Counted from the first letter of the stretch, positions 8,570-17,352 are shown. The stretch: DNA of 64,000 nucleotides from Streptomyces cellostaticus (GCF_001513965.1 NZ_KQ948015.1:1-64000), one strand, 5' to 3'. The notes: generated from the letters alone by a model not told the origin. A program made the numbers and translations.

Positions 8570-9122
8570 GGCCGTGTCGACGGCCGGCGGGGTGCGATCG
8601 CGGCGACCGCAGAGGAGGTGTACAGGCAGCTGACTGCGGATCAGGCGCGCACCACACGGCACCTGCCGGTCCGCATGGTCGAACCGGGGCACGGCACCAC
8701 CTCCGACGGCGCCCGCTGACCGGGCCGAGCTCCAGAACTACCCGAATCCGGATGTGCGGTCGGTGGTGGATCGGCTCGCCCGGGCGGCCCGCCTGGTCAC
8801 CACCGACGATGACGGCGTGCAGCTCGCCCACGAGGCACTGGTCACCTGCCGGCCGCGGCTCTCCGAGTGGATCGAGGAGGACCGCGAACGGCTGCGCCAC
8901 CACCGCCGGCTGACCGAGGCGGCCCACGCCTGGCAGGAGGACGGCGGCGACCACGGCGCCCTGTGCCGGGGTACCGCGCTCACCCATGCCGAGAAACTCT
9001 TCCCGGACGGCGACCTGCTGACCGCGACGGAGCAGGCCTTCCTCGCTGCGGCGCTCGGCGCCCGCCCCAGTGACGCGGCGTCTCGCTCTCGGGTTTTGTC
9101 ACGCCCTGGGGATGTCACCTGA
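8570..9122 (+). pseudogene. C-terminal part of an nSTAND1 ATPase, detached from its N-terminus
   Basis: The reading AIAATAEEVYRQLTADQA at 8594-8647, then (after a frameshift near 8718) RAELQNYPNPDVRSVVDRL, LVTTDDDGVQLAHEALVT and SEWIEEDRERLRHHRRLTEAA, matches the distal half of the STAND module found in Streptomyces XRE-nSTAND-WD40 proteins. Homology fades after LTATEQAFLAAALGAR and the WD40 region is gone. The matching N-terminal half lies 2.5 kb away on the opposite strand (11671-12425). Several frameshifts and no start make this a clear pseudogene. Confidence 0.75.
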
Positions 9123-9145
9123 CAGACGCTCGACGCCGTGAAACG

Positions 9146-9180
9146 GCCACCGCCCCCTGACGCAGGACAGGGGTGGTGGC
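9146..9180. terminator. intrinsic-type hairpin
   Basis: GCCACCGCCCCCTG pairs with CAGGGGTGGTGGC across an 8-base loop, with one mismatch or bulge. It lies between the ends of the plus-strand nSTAND remnant and the minus-strand MFS remnant, so it could serve both directions. Confidence 0.6.
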
Positions 9181-9185
9181 TGCTT

Positions 9186-9575
9186 TCACGAGCAGGGCGC
9201 GAGCCTCCTCTCGGCCGATGCCTGAGTGCCGGCCACCGTCATCCGGAGCAGGGGCAGCGAGGCGATGACGGTGCCGAGCGCCAGGACGAGGCCGAGCACG
9301 TCGGCTCCGGCGGCGTCGAGGACGGCTCCGACGGCCAGCGGTCCGATGCCGGTGCCCAGGGCGCCCGCGCCGCTGAGGGAGGCGACCAGACGCCCGGTCG
9401 GGTCGATGAGCGCCGCGGCGGCGAGCATCTGCACCAGGACGGCCAGTTGGCAGGCCTGCCAGAGGACGGCCGCGACGGTGAAGAGCACGGGGTCGTGGGT
9501 GAGGACCAGGACCGCCATCGCGAGGGCCTGTGCCGTGACGAAGACGGCCATCGACCGCATGCGCCCGAAGCGCCG
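9186..9575 (-). pseudogene. C-terminal fragment of an MFS transporter
   Basis: About 125 residues remain, with four strongly hydrophobic helices (AVFVTAQALAMAVLVLT; LFTVAAVLWQACQLAVLVQ; GAGALGTGIGPLAVGAV; GLVLALGTVIASLPLL), as in the last third of a 12-helix MFS exporter. The frame is open leftward but ends at about 9575, where it abuts the TetR remnant head to head. A single deletion removed this gene's first two thirds and the regulator's start together. Confidence 0.75.
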
Positions 9576-10065
9576 CGCCGCCGCCGAGCTGGGTGTGGCC
9601 CAGGCGACCGTGCACTACACCTTCGGCACGAAGGAAGAGCTGTACCGGGCCGTCATGGAGCAGCTCACCCAGGACCTGGTCGCCCAGGTGGAGCGGGCCG
9701 CGCCCACGGACGCGAGCTTCGAGGACACGATCGCCACGCTCGCCGAGGCACTGTGGCACACCGTGCTCGAACAGCCCGCGTCCCATCAGCTCCTGACGGA
9801 GCTGTCCATGTTCGCGCTGCGCACGCCCCATCTCCAGGAGGCCCTGCACGCCCACCAGCGTGACATCTCGGCCGTGACGACGAAGCTGATCGGTGAGGCC
9901 GCCGAACGCACCGGCCACCGACTCGCCCAACCCGCCGAGACGATCGCGAGGTTCTTCCTCGCGGGCTTCGACGGACTGACGATGCAACACCTCTCACTGC
10001 CGGACGAGGAGGCGGAAGAGGCCTGCATGCGGGCTCTGATCGCCGCCGTCCTGGCCATGGCCTGA
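9576..10065 (+). pseudogene. TetR-family regulator lacking its N-terminus
   Basis: The reading begins inside the helix-turn-helix, at AAAELGVAQATVHYTFGTKE, and continues through a complete ligand-binding domain to LIAAVLAMA and a stop at 10063-10065. The first helices of the DNA-binding domain and the start codon are missing, so operator binding should be lost. It is divergent from the MFS remnant, the usual repressor/exporter arrangement, and both are cut at the same junction near 9575. Confidence 0.75.
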
Positions 10066-10103
10066 GGGCGCCCTCGACCGGCGGAAACGTGCAGACAGCA
10101 GGT

Positions 10104-10134
10104 CACCCCGCCGGGTGAGTCGCCCGGCGGGGTG
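10104..10134. terminator. perfect 12-bp hairpin
   Basis: CACCCCGCCGGG (10104-10115) and CCCGGCGGGGTG (10123-10134) are perfect complements around a 7-base loop. It lies between the convergent ends of the TetR remnant and the GH62 gene, so it probably acts in both directions. Confidence 0.8.
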
Positions 10135-10162
10135 CGTGGATGCTCGATGACGGTTCGGGCGC

Positions 10163-11602
10163 TCAGCAGGTGGAGTTGGTCTGCGTGAGCAGGCCCATCC
10201 GCCAGGGCAGCGAGTTGTAGTCACCACCCGCTTTGGGGTCCACGCCTTGGTAGACGTACTGCAGATGGCAGGGGTCGATGGGGAGGGTCTGGTCGTTGCC
10301 GGCGCGGACCATCTCGCCGTGGCTGATGTCCTCGGTCCAGGCGCCGCCGGGGAAGGTGACGTTGCTGCGGCCCGCGAAGGGTTCGTCCCACGTGTCGGCG
10401 AGGGGCGTCCAGCCGCCGGTGAGGCTGGTCGAGGTGAAGGAACGGAAGTAGCGCCGGCCCGTGGAGTTGCCGATGGCCTCCTGAAGGAGCAAGTACTGGT
10501 TGCTGCCGGCGACCTTGTACACGTTGCTGGCCTCGAACAGGTTGTTCTTGGCGTCCGACATCACCATCTGCGTGTTCCCGAAGCCGTTCGGGAAATTCGC
10601 CAGGCTGGTCTCGGCACGGTAGAGGTGGCCGTTGTCGTCGCTGAAGAACAGGTGGCAGTTTGCCGAGTCGCAGATGACCCAGAAGTCGATCCAGGTGCCG
10701 TTGCCCTTGTTCTGGGTGACGATCCGCGGCTCCTGGTCGATGAAGGTGCGCGGCGCGGACCACGACTTCGGGTCGGCGGGGTTGGTGCTGGTGGAGTAGG
10801 TGGGCGCAGGGGTCTGGTAGACCATGTACCACAGGTTCTGCGGCGCGAAGTAGAACACCTGGGGCGCGGCCCGGTAGCCCGGTCCCATCGGTGACTGGTC
10901 CAGGTACGAGTGTGGTGCCGACGCGGCCTGTGACCAGTCACTGAAGCTGAACTGCTCCAACCCGTAACCGTAGTTCGAGCCCACGGCCGAGGCGTAGACC
11001 ACCCACTGGCCGTTGTTGCGGATCACCGAGAAGTCCTTGATGGCCACGGTGCTGTGCTGGGCGTCCGGCTTCGGACCGGCCAGGACGCCACTGGAGGACC
11101 ACCGGAACGTCGACGGCAGCGCGCCGCCGCTGCCGCTGCCGACACGGACCAGTTGCCACTGCTGGTTGGCCCCGCCCCAGTCGGTGAACTGCACGACCTT
11201 GGCACCGTCCGCGGTCGAGGCGTTGTCCACCTCGACGGCCTTGCCGCTGTTGCGGTTGAGCAGACGGACGTAACCGTCCGACGAGTCCGCCAGCCGGAAC
11301 TGCTGGTTGGCACCGTTCACGTCGCCCCACTGCGCGATGTCCGCATGATCGGCAGTCGAGTAGTTGAGCACGTCCAGCACCTTGCCGGAATGCTGCGCCT
11401 TCAACCGGTAGTAGCCACCACCCGAGTCGACGAACTGGAACCGCTGGTTGGCACCGCCGGTTTGGGGCCACTGCGTGAGACTCGCCCCATCGGCCGTGCT
11501 CGCGTTCGCCACGTCAAGTGCCTTGCCACTGCCCCGGTTGACCAGCACATACCACGCGCTCGTATCCACCGTGGCCGCCTGCGCCGTCCCGGCGGCGCCC
11601 AA
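10163..11602 (-). CDS. CBM13-GH62 alpha-L-arabinofuranosidase, signal peptide lost
   Basis: GH62 enzymes remove arabinofuranosyl branches from arabinoxylan. After about 15 residues there is a ricin-type CBM13 of three repeats (NRGSGKALDV, QHSGKVLDV and NRNSGKAVEV units with QW motifs, to about residue 155). A GH62 domain follows with the catalytic Asp in AIKDFSV, the QVFYFAPQNLWYMVYQT strand, the acid Glu in [10 protein letters not shown], and the typical LQYVYQG and GLLTQT ending. The reading begins inside a signal peptide (LTGLGAAGTAQA remains). The n-region and start codon are replaced by nSTAND sequence at about 11612; the only listed start is a TTG at 11602. The enzyme domain is intact, but export is doubtful. 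Confidence 0.85.
   Translation of the reverse strand: MGAAGTAQAATVDTSAWYVLVNRGSGKALDVANASTADGASLTQWPQTGGANQRFQFVDSGGGYYRLKAQHSGKVLDVLNYSTADHADIAQWGDVNGANQQFRLADSSDGYVRLLNRNSGKAVEVDNASTADGAKVVQFTDWGGANQQWQLVRVGSGSGGALPSTFRWSSSGVLAGPKPDAQHSTVAIKDFSVIRNNGQWVVYASAVGSNYGYGLEQFSFSDWSQAASAPHSYLDQSPMGPGYRAAPQVFYFAPQNLWYMVYQTPAPTYSTSTNPADPKSWSAPRTFIDQEPRIVTQNKGNGTWIDFWVICDSANCHLFFSDDNGHLYRAETSLANFPNGFGNTQMVMSDAKNNLFEASNVYKVAGSNQYLLLQEAIGNSTGRRYFRSFTSTSLTGGWTPLADTWDEPFAGRSNVTFPGGAWTEDISHGEMVRAGNDQTLPIDPCHLQYVYQGVDPKAGGDYNSLPWRMGLLTQTNSTC
11140..11600 (-). repeat. CBM13-coding segment, near-identical copy 1
   Basis: Encodes the signal-cleavage region and three CBM13 repeats. By eye the DNA is close to 90% the same as 50040-50500, also on the minus strand, so the two are long direct repeats about 39 kb apart. 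Confidence 0.8.
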
Positions 11603-11613
11603 CCCGGTCAGGA

Positions 11614-11670
11614 GCGCTCGCGGACGCCCTGCGCGGCGCCGGGCTGCTGCTCGGCCCGATGACGGCGGAG
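11614..11670 (+). other. short inverted piece of the nSTAND gene
   Basis: Read on the plus strand this segment gives ALADALRGAGLLLGPMTAE, which in nSTAND1 proteins directly follows the VRADFYARCA block. That block lies just to the right on the minus strand. The piece is therefore flipped relative to the gene it came from. Confidence 0.6.
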
Positions 11671-12425
11671 GGCTCGGCGCAGCGGGCGTAGAAGTCGGCG
11701 CGTACGGCGACGAGCACGCGGAGCCGGCTGTCCGGGTCGCGGGCGGCGAGCAGCAGATCGACGAAGCGGGAACGTTCCTGCGGGTCGCGGCAGAGGGTGA
11801 AGACCTCCTCGAACTGGTCCACCACCACCCAGCTCCCCGGCTCGTCCGCGGCGGGGCTCAGCAAATGCCCGTATGTCGTCGCCGGGGTGGCTCCCGGGGT
11901 GAGGATCCGCAGCACCGCCGGGAGCCCGCGCACCACGATCTCCTCCTGCAGCCGCGGGATCAGCCCCGCCCGCAGCAAGGACGACTTCCCACTCCCCGAG
12001 GCGCCGAACAGCACCGCGAACCGGTGATCGCAGACCAGGTGCCCGACTTCGTCGATCATGCGGTCCCGGCCGAAGAACAGGTGCCGGTCGTCGGGCTCGA
12101 AACGGGCGAGGCCGCGATACGGCGCCGGCGCGTCCTCCATGTCCTCCACGGGAGCCTGGTTCGCCTCGGCCTCGGCGTCCTTCCAGCGCAGCTCCCACTC
12201 GGCCAGGTCGCCCCCGCAGGCGCGCACATAGCCTTGGACCACGGCGAGAGAGGGAAGCCGCTCGCCGGCGGCAGCCAGTGACAGAGCGGTCGCCGAGAAA
12301 CCCGCCGCCTTCGCCATCGTCCGGTACGAGGGACTCCCGGCGGCCTTTCGCAGCTCACGCAGCTCGTGCGCGAGTCGCTGGACGGGACCGGCCTGTGGGT
12401 CCACCGGTCTCTCGGGACGCCCCAT
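11671..12425 (-). pseudogene. N-terminal part of an XRE-nSTAND1 (NLR-like) protein
   Basis: The ATG at 12425 opens MGRPERPVDP. An XRE-like helix-turn-helix follows (PSYRTMAKAAGFSATALS, then ERLPSLAVVQGYVRACGGD), then an nSTAND1 ATPase: PYRGLARFEPDD, FFGRDRMI, the P-loop FGASGSGKSSLLRAG, WVVVDQFEEVFTLC (Walker B) and VLVAVRADFYARCA. Homology stops at about 11671 and the frame then runs over an inverted piece and GH62 signal-peptide DNA. nSTAND proteins are large signal-dependent ATPases, some of them anti-phage; this one is truncated and surely inactive. Its distal half is at 8570-9122. Confidence 0.8.
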
Positions 12426-13108
12426 GACACGCACCTCCATAAACCTGACGCAGGTGTCATCGTTGACATTCAGGGCGACGATCATACGGATGCCCCGGCA
12501 ACATCCAGGTTGCCTCCAGGTGGCAGACAGGTGTCCGCGGCCGGACGACCGGCGCCTCGGAGCCCCTGGCCGGAGACTGTGGAGGGCGACCGCGACACCG
12601 GCGCCTGGCAGCCCATCGGCGCACGCGGCCCGGCCCATCGGACCAAGACCGTCACCGACCGCGCCACCGGCGCCATGGTCATCCGCTCGGTGGTCGACAA
12701 ACTCGAAGCCACAGCCGTGATCGCCCCGGCCGCCACCGTCCAGATCCGCCGCAAGGACCGGTCCAAGACCGGACCGACCCGGCGACGGACCACACGCCCC
12801 GCGCCCAGACGGCGCTGGGAATCCTCCCCCTCCGGGCCCTCGGGTCGGGCGGGCCGGCGTCCGAAGGGGCACGCTCACACGGACCGGAGACGGCTGCCCC
12901 GTGCAGCCCGCCGGCACCAGGGCGTGACGACGATCAGCACACCCTCCCCCAGACTTCGTACGGGGACCCCCGTCCAGCCGGCACCGGCCACGAGGAGCAG
13001 CACTCGGCGCAGGCTTCCACCTGCACGCCCACGCCACCCCACCACGGTGGGAAGATCCCACGCCGGACACTACGTCCCGCATCGGATCGCCCAGCTGAAT
13101 CAGAGACG
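12426..13108. other. unassigned stretch
   Basis: A plus-strand reading at about 12590-12790 (KTVTDRATGAMVIRSVVDKLEA, then TVQIRRKDRS) looks like real coding sequence, with a minus-strand shadow of 103 codons. I do not recognise it and it lacks a convincing start, so I do not call a gene. The rest to 13108 is Arg/Pro-rich in every frame and appears non-coding. Confidence 0.35.
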
Positions 13109-13672
13109 CTAGACGGGCGTCGACGCCGACGGCACGAACGGTGCCCCGTGTCCCGGCACGATCAGCGCCGGGCCGAGGGCCAGGACCTTCTCCCTGGCCG
13201 CCCGCAACTGCTCGCGGTCGGGCGCGAAGGGGTCGTCGGCCGGTCCCTCGGCGGTCCACCACAGATGGGTCAGGACCACCAGGCCCTCGTCGGCCGTGAC
13301 CAGGGTGCTGACGTCCTCGGCGGTGTGGCCGGGGGTCGTCATGAGCGTGATCGACGGCGACAACCGGTATCCGTCGGCATCGCGGTCCTCCCAGCTGTCG
13401 TTCTGGTAGATCGCCATGTGGTCGTGGAAGCGGGGTCGGGGGAACAGGGCCGCGTTCAGCGTGTGGTCCGGGTGGTGATGGCTGAAGATCACGTCGGTGA
13501 CGTCTTCCGGGTTCAGTCCGTGCTGCGCGAGCGGGTCCAGGATGAGCCGGCGGTCCGCGACCATGCCGGGATCGACGATTGCGACCGTCTCGCCGTCGAG
13601 GAGCAGGGTGACGGTGCCGGCCACCCGCTCGTCGGCGTAGCCGGTGGTCAGGACGTGAAAGGCAGCGGTCAT
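13109..13672 (-). CDS. MBL-fold metallo-hydrolase
   Basis: A 187-residue metallo-beta-lactamase-fold protein with the metal site SHHHPDH (about residues 64-70), a second His in TPGHTAED and a third in VPGHGAPF. Where most family members place the metal-bridging Asp, this one reads VVLTHLWWTAEG, so a Thr-His pair may replace it. Small MBL proteins include thioesterases, nucleases and quorum lactonases; nothing here tells which. It lies 58 bp downstream of trpC on the same strand and could be cotranscribed. Confidence 0.82.
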   Translation of the reverse strand: MTAAFHVLTTGYADERVAGTVTLLLDGETVAIVDPGMVADRRLILDPLAQHGLNPEDVTDVIFSHHHPDHTLNAALFPRPRFHDHMAIYQNDSWEDRDADGYRLSPSITLMTTPGHTAEDVSTLVTADEGLVVLTHLWWTAEGPADDPFAPDREQLRAAREKVLALGPALIVPGHGAPFVPSASTPV

Positions 13673-13730
13673 GAGGGGCTCCTCGGGTGAGGTGACGGGT
13701 GTGGTGCGGGGCCGTACGAGCCGGTCGCCG

Positions 13731-14516
13731 TTATGCCCCGGCCGTCTCGATGAACTCGCGCACGGCGGTGCGCGGGTCCCCCGAGCGGACCAGTGCCTCG
13801 CCGACCAGTACCACGTCGGCTCCCCAACCGCGGTACTCCGCTACGTCCTTCGGGCCCGTCACTCCCGATTCCGCGACCCTGACCGTGCCTTCCGGGATGG
13901 CCGCCACGAGGTCGGCGAACACACTGCGATCCACATCCAGCGTGGTCAGGTCCCGCGCGTTGATGCCGAGGAGCTCGGCTCCCGCAGCGACAGCGCGCCG
14001 CACTTCGTCGGCCGTGTGCGCCTCCACCAGCGGCGTGAGACCCAGCTCCTTGCACAGCCCCATCAAGTCGGCGAGCTGACCGTCGTCCAGCGACACGACC
14101 ATGAGAAGCGCAAGATCGGCGCCGTGCGCGCGGGCCTCCCACAGCTGATAGGGGTCGACGATGAAATCCTTGCGCAGGACGGGCACGTCGACCCGGGCAC
14201 GTACGGCGTCCAGATCGGCGAGAGAGCCGCCGAAGCGCCGGCGCTCGGTGAGCACGCTGATCGCAGCGGCACCGCCGGCCGCGTACTGGGCCGCGAGGAA
14301 TGCGGGGTCGGGGATGTCTGCCAGCGACCCCTTGCTGGGGCTCTTTCGCTTCACCTCGGCGATGATGGACACCCCGGGCGCCCGGAATCCGGGCAGCGGG
14401 TCGAGCGCGGGTGCCGCGTCAGCCGCCCGGGAGCGCAGCTCCGCCAACGGCGTTGCGTGCTTGCGCTCTTCCAAGTCCTCGCGAACTCCCTCAAGGATCC
14501 CGTCAAGAACGCTCAT
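13731..14516 (-). CDS. trpC: indole-3-glycerol phosphate synthase
   Basis: Closes carboxyphenylaminodeoxyribulose phosphate to indole-3-glycerol phosphate in tryptophan synthesis. All active-site segments are present: [13 protein letters not shown] (Glu and Lys), VLRKDF (catalytic Lys), [15 protein letters not shown] (Glu), GINARDL (Asn) and RVAESGV (Glu-Ser). ATG 14516 was chosen over 14522 because AGGGAG then sits at a workable distance. No other trp gene is nearby, so this is an orphan copy, as found for paralogues serving secondary metabolism; whether the main trp operon exists elsewhere cannot be seen. Confidence 0.93.
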   Translation of the reverse strand: MSVLDGILEGVREDLEERKHATPLAELRSRAADAAPALDPLPGFRAPGVSIIAEVKRKSPSKGSLADIPDPAFLAAQYAAGGAAAISVLTERRRFGGSLADLDAVRARVDVPVLRKDFIVDPYQLWEARAHGADLALLMVVSLDDGQLADLMGLCKELGLTPLVEAHTADEVRRAVAAGAELLGINARDLTTLDVDRSVFADLVAAIPEGTVRVAESGVTGPKDVAEYRGWGADVVLVGEALVRSGDPRTAVREFIETAGA

Positions 14517-14717
14517 CGTCATCTCCCTGTCGAATCGTCTGCAGCTGCGAAGGTCCCCGGGCTTGAGTGAGGCCGTGCATCACCCACGTCCAAGTCGTGC
14601 TCAAAGAAGGTTATTCGGATCGATCATGGCGTGCGCACCGGCCCGCCACGGGGCGCGGAAGTTGAACTTCTCGCAGATGGTCCGGAGATATGTGCCGGAT
14701 ACCGCCGCAGGCGGGGC

Positions 14718-14935
14718 TCAGGCCAGGCCGAACCGCTCGGCGTGCACTTGCCGGTCGGGAACCTCCAGCCTGCACAGGGCGCTGAGCACGGCCGAGGTCA
14801 TCGCGGGCGCGCCGCAGACGTACACGTCACGTTCGGTCATGTCGGGAACCAGGGCACGCAGACTGTCCGGCTCGAACGGCGGGTTCCCCTTCCCTGTGCG
14901 GCCGGTGAGCAGGTGCAGCTGCCCACCGCTTGATC
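14718..14935 (-). pseudogene. C-terminal fragment of a ferric-reductase-like flavoprotein
   Basis: The reading LHLLTGRTGKGNPPFEPDSL, then RDVYVCGAPAMTSAVLSAL and QVHAERFGLA, is the NAD-binding end of ferredoxin-reductase/cytochrome-b-type oxidoreductases. Everything before it (heme domain, FAD domain) is missing. The preceding SVAVRVTDGLEVV may be a scrap of another protein. Such reductases normally sit beside ApbE genes, and one lies at the window's left edge, so this may be a displaced relic of a related operon. Confidence 0.6.
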
Positions 14936-15088
14936 TGTAAGGCGTCAACCGTTGTGGTGCCACGGTCGGCACCGTGGTCGAGCGGACCACTTCCAAACCG
15001 TCAGTCACCCGGACGGCGACCGACGCGACGGCGCTCGTTCGTTTCCCTGCCGACCGTCCCGGCCGCCGTCGCTGGGTAGGTTGAGTGA

Positions 15089-15100
15089 TTAAGGCCTTAA
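15089..15100. promoter_or_regulatory. 12-bp perfect palindrome TTAAGGCCTTAA
   Basis: An AT-flanked palindrome in GC-rich DNA, upstream of the reductase remnant (minus) and of the SGNH esterase (plus, 360 bp away). It could be a relict operator; nothing ties it to a regulator. Confidence 0.35.
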
Positions 15101-15104
15101 CCAC

Positions 15105-15459
15105 AAGCCGTCCCAGGGCCGATGCATATCAACTCAGGTATCTGAGTCGAACACCAGCAACAGACATGGGATGTCAACGGGCCGATACCAAGGAGGGAGG
15201 GCAGCGAACAGACCCGGAGAGGGTGGCGAACAGACCGCAGGAGCAGTGTTGTTGGGACGAGGCAGCGCAAGGCCCGACCCGTACCACTGATCCTTGATTT
15301 GACTGCATTCATGGGATGTTCCAGCCGTGAATCGTGGTATCTATACGGGTGCGCTTGTGAGGTCTGCAGGCTCGGTGTGGTCAACGCTGACCCGAGCTGC
15401 TGACACGAACAGCGATCGGCCCCGCTGGCTCAGCAACCACCCGCAGAAGAGGACGCTGT
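15105..15459. other. upstream region of the SGNH esterase
   Basis: No gene. The DNA is richer in AT than its surroundings, as expected for a promoter, and contains TTGATTTGACTGC (about 15294-15306) and GTATCTATACG (about 15336-15346), but they are not spaced as a -35/-10 pair. The esterase ribosome site AGAGGA lies at 15448-15453. Confidence 0.4.
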
Positions 15460-16566
15460 ATGAGAAGGTCCTGGGCTTTACCTCTGATCACGCTTGTCGC
15501 TGCCGCGCTCGGGGTGACAGCGGCAGGTGTGACCCCTGCCTCCGCCGCCTCGAACACACCCTTGCGGGTCATGCCGTTGGGCGACTCCATCACCTGGGGT
15601 GTGGGAAGCAGTACGGGCAACGGCTACCGGGGGCCGTTGTGGAACCAGCTTGCGGCGGACGGCCATCCGCTGGACTTCGTCGGCACGCTGCGGGGCGGTT
15701 CGATGTCCGACCCCGACAACGAAGGCCACTCCGGATACAAGATCCACCAGATCGCCGCACTCGCCGACGCCTCGCTGACCCGCTACCGGCCCAACGTCGT
15801 GACGCTGCACATCGGCACCAACGACCTCAACGAGAGCTACCAGGTCTCCACCGCCAGCGCCCGGCTGAGGTCGCTGGTCGACCAGGTCACCGCCGCCGCC
15901 CCCGACGCAACCGTCCTCGTGGCCTCCCTGGTCGTGTCCACCAGCGGCTCGGAGGAGCAGTACCGTGCCGCGTACAACCAGGCCATCCCCCAGATCGTCA
16001 GGGACGAACAGGCCGCGGGCAGGCATGTCGCATACGTCGACATGAGCAGCCTGACCACGGCCGACCTGGCCGACGCCCTGCATCCCAACGACTCGGGCTA
16101 CCAGAAGATGGCCGACGCCTTCCATCGCGGCACCCAGGCCGCGGACAGCGCCGGGTGGCTGAGGAATCCAGCCCCCGCCCCCGCACGCGTGCAGTCCGGC
16201 ATCGCCGGCAAGTGCATGGACGTCAACGGCGCGGGCACCGCTGACGGGACCGCCGTCCAGACGTGGAGCTGCCGCGACGGTGCCAACCAGCTCTGGTCCG
16301 CCTACACCGACGGCACGCTGCGCTCGATGGGCAAGTGCCTCGACGCCTCCGGCTGGGGCACCGCCAACGGCACCAAGGTGCAGCTCTGGGCCTGCCACGG
16401 CGGCGCCAACCAGGTCTGGCAGCCCTACAACGGCGGCTACCGCAACCCCGCCTCCGGCCGCTGCCTGGACGTTCCGGACTCCTCCACGGCCGACGGCACG
16501 CAGCTCCAGCTGTGGGACTGCAACGGCGGCTCCAACCAGAAGTGGACCACTCTGACCGCCGGATGA
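15460..16566 (+). CDS. secreted SGNH-hydrolase esterase with C-terminal CBM13
   Basis: Probably a deacetylase of plant polysaccharide (CE3-like; inferred from the SGNH plus CBM13 pairing). A Sec signal peptide occupies residues 1-30, ending ASAAS. The catalytic domain has block I GDSIT (Ser nucleophile, about residue 42), block II Gly in EGHSGYKI, block III GTND and block V DALHPND (Asp-His). From about residue 240 a ricin-type CBM13 shows Cys-containing repeats (GKCMDVNG, GKCLDASG, GRCLDVPD) each followed by a QxW motif. It converges on the fucose operon's GntR gene. Confidence 0.88.
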   Translation: MRRSWALPLITLVAAALGVTAAGVTPASAASNTPLRVMPLGDSITWGVGSSTGNGYRGPLWNQLAADGHPLDFVGTLRGGSMSDPDNEGHSGYKIHQIAALADASLTRYRPNVVTLHIGTNDLNESYQVSTASARLRSLVDQVTAAAPDATVLVASLVVSTSGSEEQYRAAYNQAIPQIVRDEQAAGRHVAYVDMSSLTTADLADALHPNDSGYQKMADAFHRGTQAADSAGWLRNPAPAPARVQSGIAGKCMDVNGAGTADGTAVQTWSCRDGANQLWSAYTDGTLRSMGKCLDASGWGTANGTKVQLWACHGGANQVWQPYNGGYRNPASGRCLDVPDSSTADGTQLQLWDCNGGSNQKWTTLTAG

Positions 16567-16629
16567 CCCCCGCTCCCGGGACCTCAGCCCTTCCGAGCTC
16601 CGGTCCGGGAGAACGTCGGCGCCCGCCCG

Positions 16630-17352
16630 TCACCTCCCCGCTGTCGTCCCGAAGGGGAGCGGTTCGCCCGAGCGCAGGTGTTCCCTCAGCCACTGCTCGG
16701 TGTTGCTCACGTGCAGCAGTGCGGCGGCCTGGCTGAGGGTGGCGTCACGGGTGGACAGGGCTTTGAAGATCGCCTCGTGCTCGGCGAGGGTGCGGCCCGC
16801 GGCCTTGTCGTCGACCAGACCGCGCCAGATGCGGGCGCGCAGGGTGCGGCCGGAGATCCCTTCCAGGAGGGTGAGGAGGGTCTCGTTGCCCGTGGCCGAG
16901 ACGACGGCGCGGTGGAAGGCGGCGTCGTGGGCGTTGAGCCGTTCGACATCGTCGCGGGCCTCACGCATGGCGTCCAGGTGCCGTTCCACCTCGGCCAGTT
17001 GCTCATCGGAAATCCGCGTGGCGGCAAGCGCCGTGGCCATCGGTTCGAGGAGCCGCCGTACCTCCATGAGGTCCTGCAGGGCGACCGAGTCGCCCTGCAG
17101 CAGCTCCACCGCACCGCCGAGCCCCTCCAGGAGCAGACTCGGCTGCAGGCTGGTCACATACGTGCCGTCGCCGCGCCTGACCTCCAGGACGCGCGCCACG
17201 GCCAGTGCCTTGACCGCTTCGCGGGCGAGGTTGCGGGACAGGCCCAGCTGCGCGGCCAGGTCCGGCTCCGGTGGGAGCTTCGAACCCGGAGGCAGCGCAC
17301 CGGTCCGGATCAGCTCACGGATCTGCTCGATGGCCTTGTCCGTCAGAGACAC
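16630..17352 (-). CDS. FadR-type GntR regulator, likely of the fucose operon
   Basis: The 240-residue protein has an N-terminal winged helix (ELIRTGALPPGSKLPPEPDLAAQLGLSRNLAREAVKAL) and a C-terminal FCD ligand domain with the metal-binding pattern DLMEVRRLLEP...HDAAFHRAVV...H...H. FCD regulators typically sense small carboxylates, which fits a sugar-acid intermediate such as fuconate. The GTG at 17352 was chosen because GGGAGGG lies 7 bases upstream. It overlaps the aldo/keto reductase end by 38 bp and is the last gene of the operon, so it likely controls its own expression. The site at 28598-28614 is a candidate operator. Confidence 0.85.
   Translation of the reverse strand: MSLTDKAIEQIRELIRTGALPPGSKLPPEPDLAAQLGLSRNLAREAVKALAVARVLEVRRGDGTYVTSLQPSLLLEGLGGAVELLQGDSVALQDLMEVRRLLEPMATALAATRISDEQLAEVERHLDAMREARDDVERLNAHDAAFHRAVVSATGNETLLTLLEGISGRTLRARIWRGLVDDKAAGRTLAEHEAIFKALSTRDATLSQAAALLHVSNTEQWLREHLRSGEPLPFGTTAGR

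Noticed and set aside
8313..8987. N-terminal extension of the flavin monooxygenase (open frame to 8987)
   Set aside because: The FAD motif must lie near the N-terminus and GTG 8312 has a near-consensus AAAGGAGG; the extension is low-complexity and overlaps the nSTAND remnant.
12482..12793. 103-codon minus-strand frame
   Set aside because: The plus strand reads more like protein here, and neither strand gives a recognisable family or a good start.
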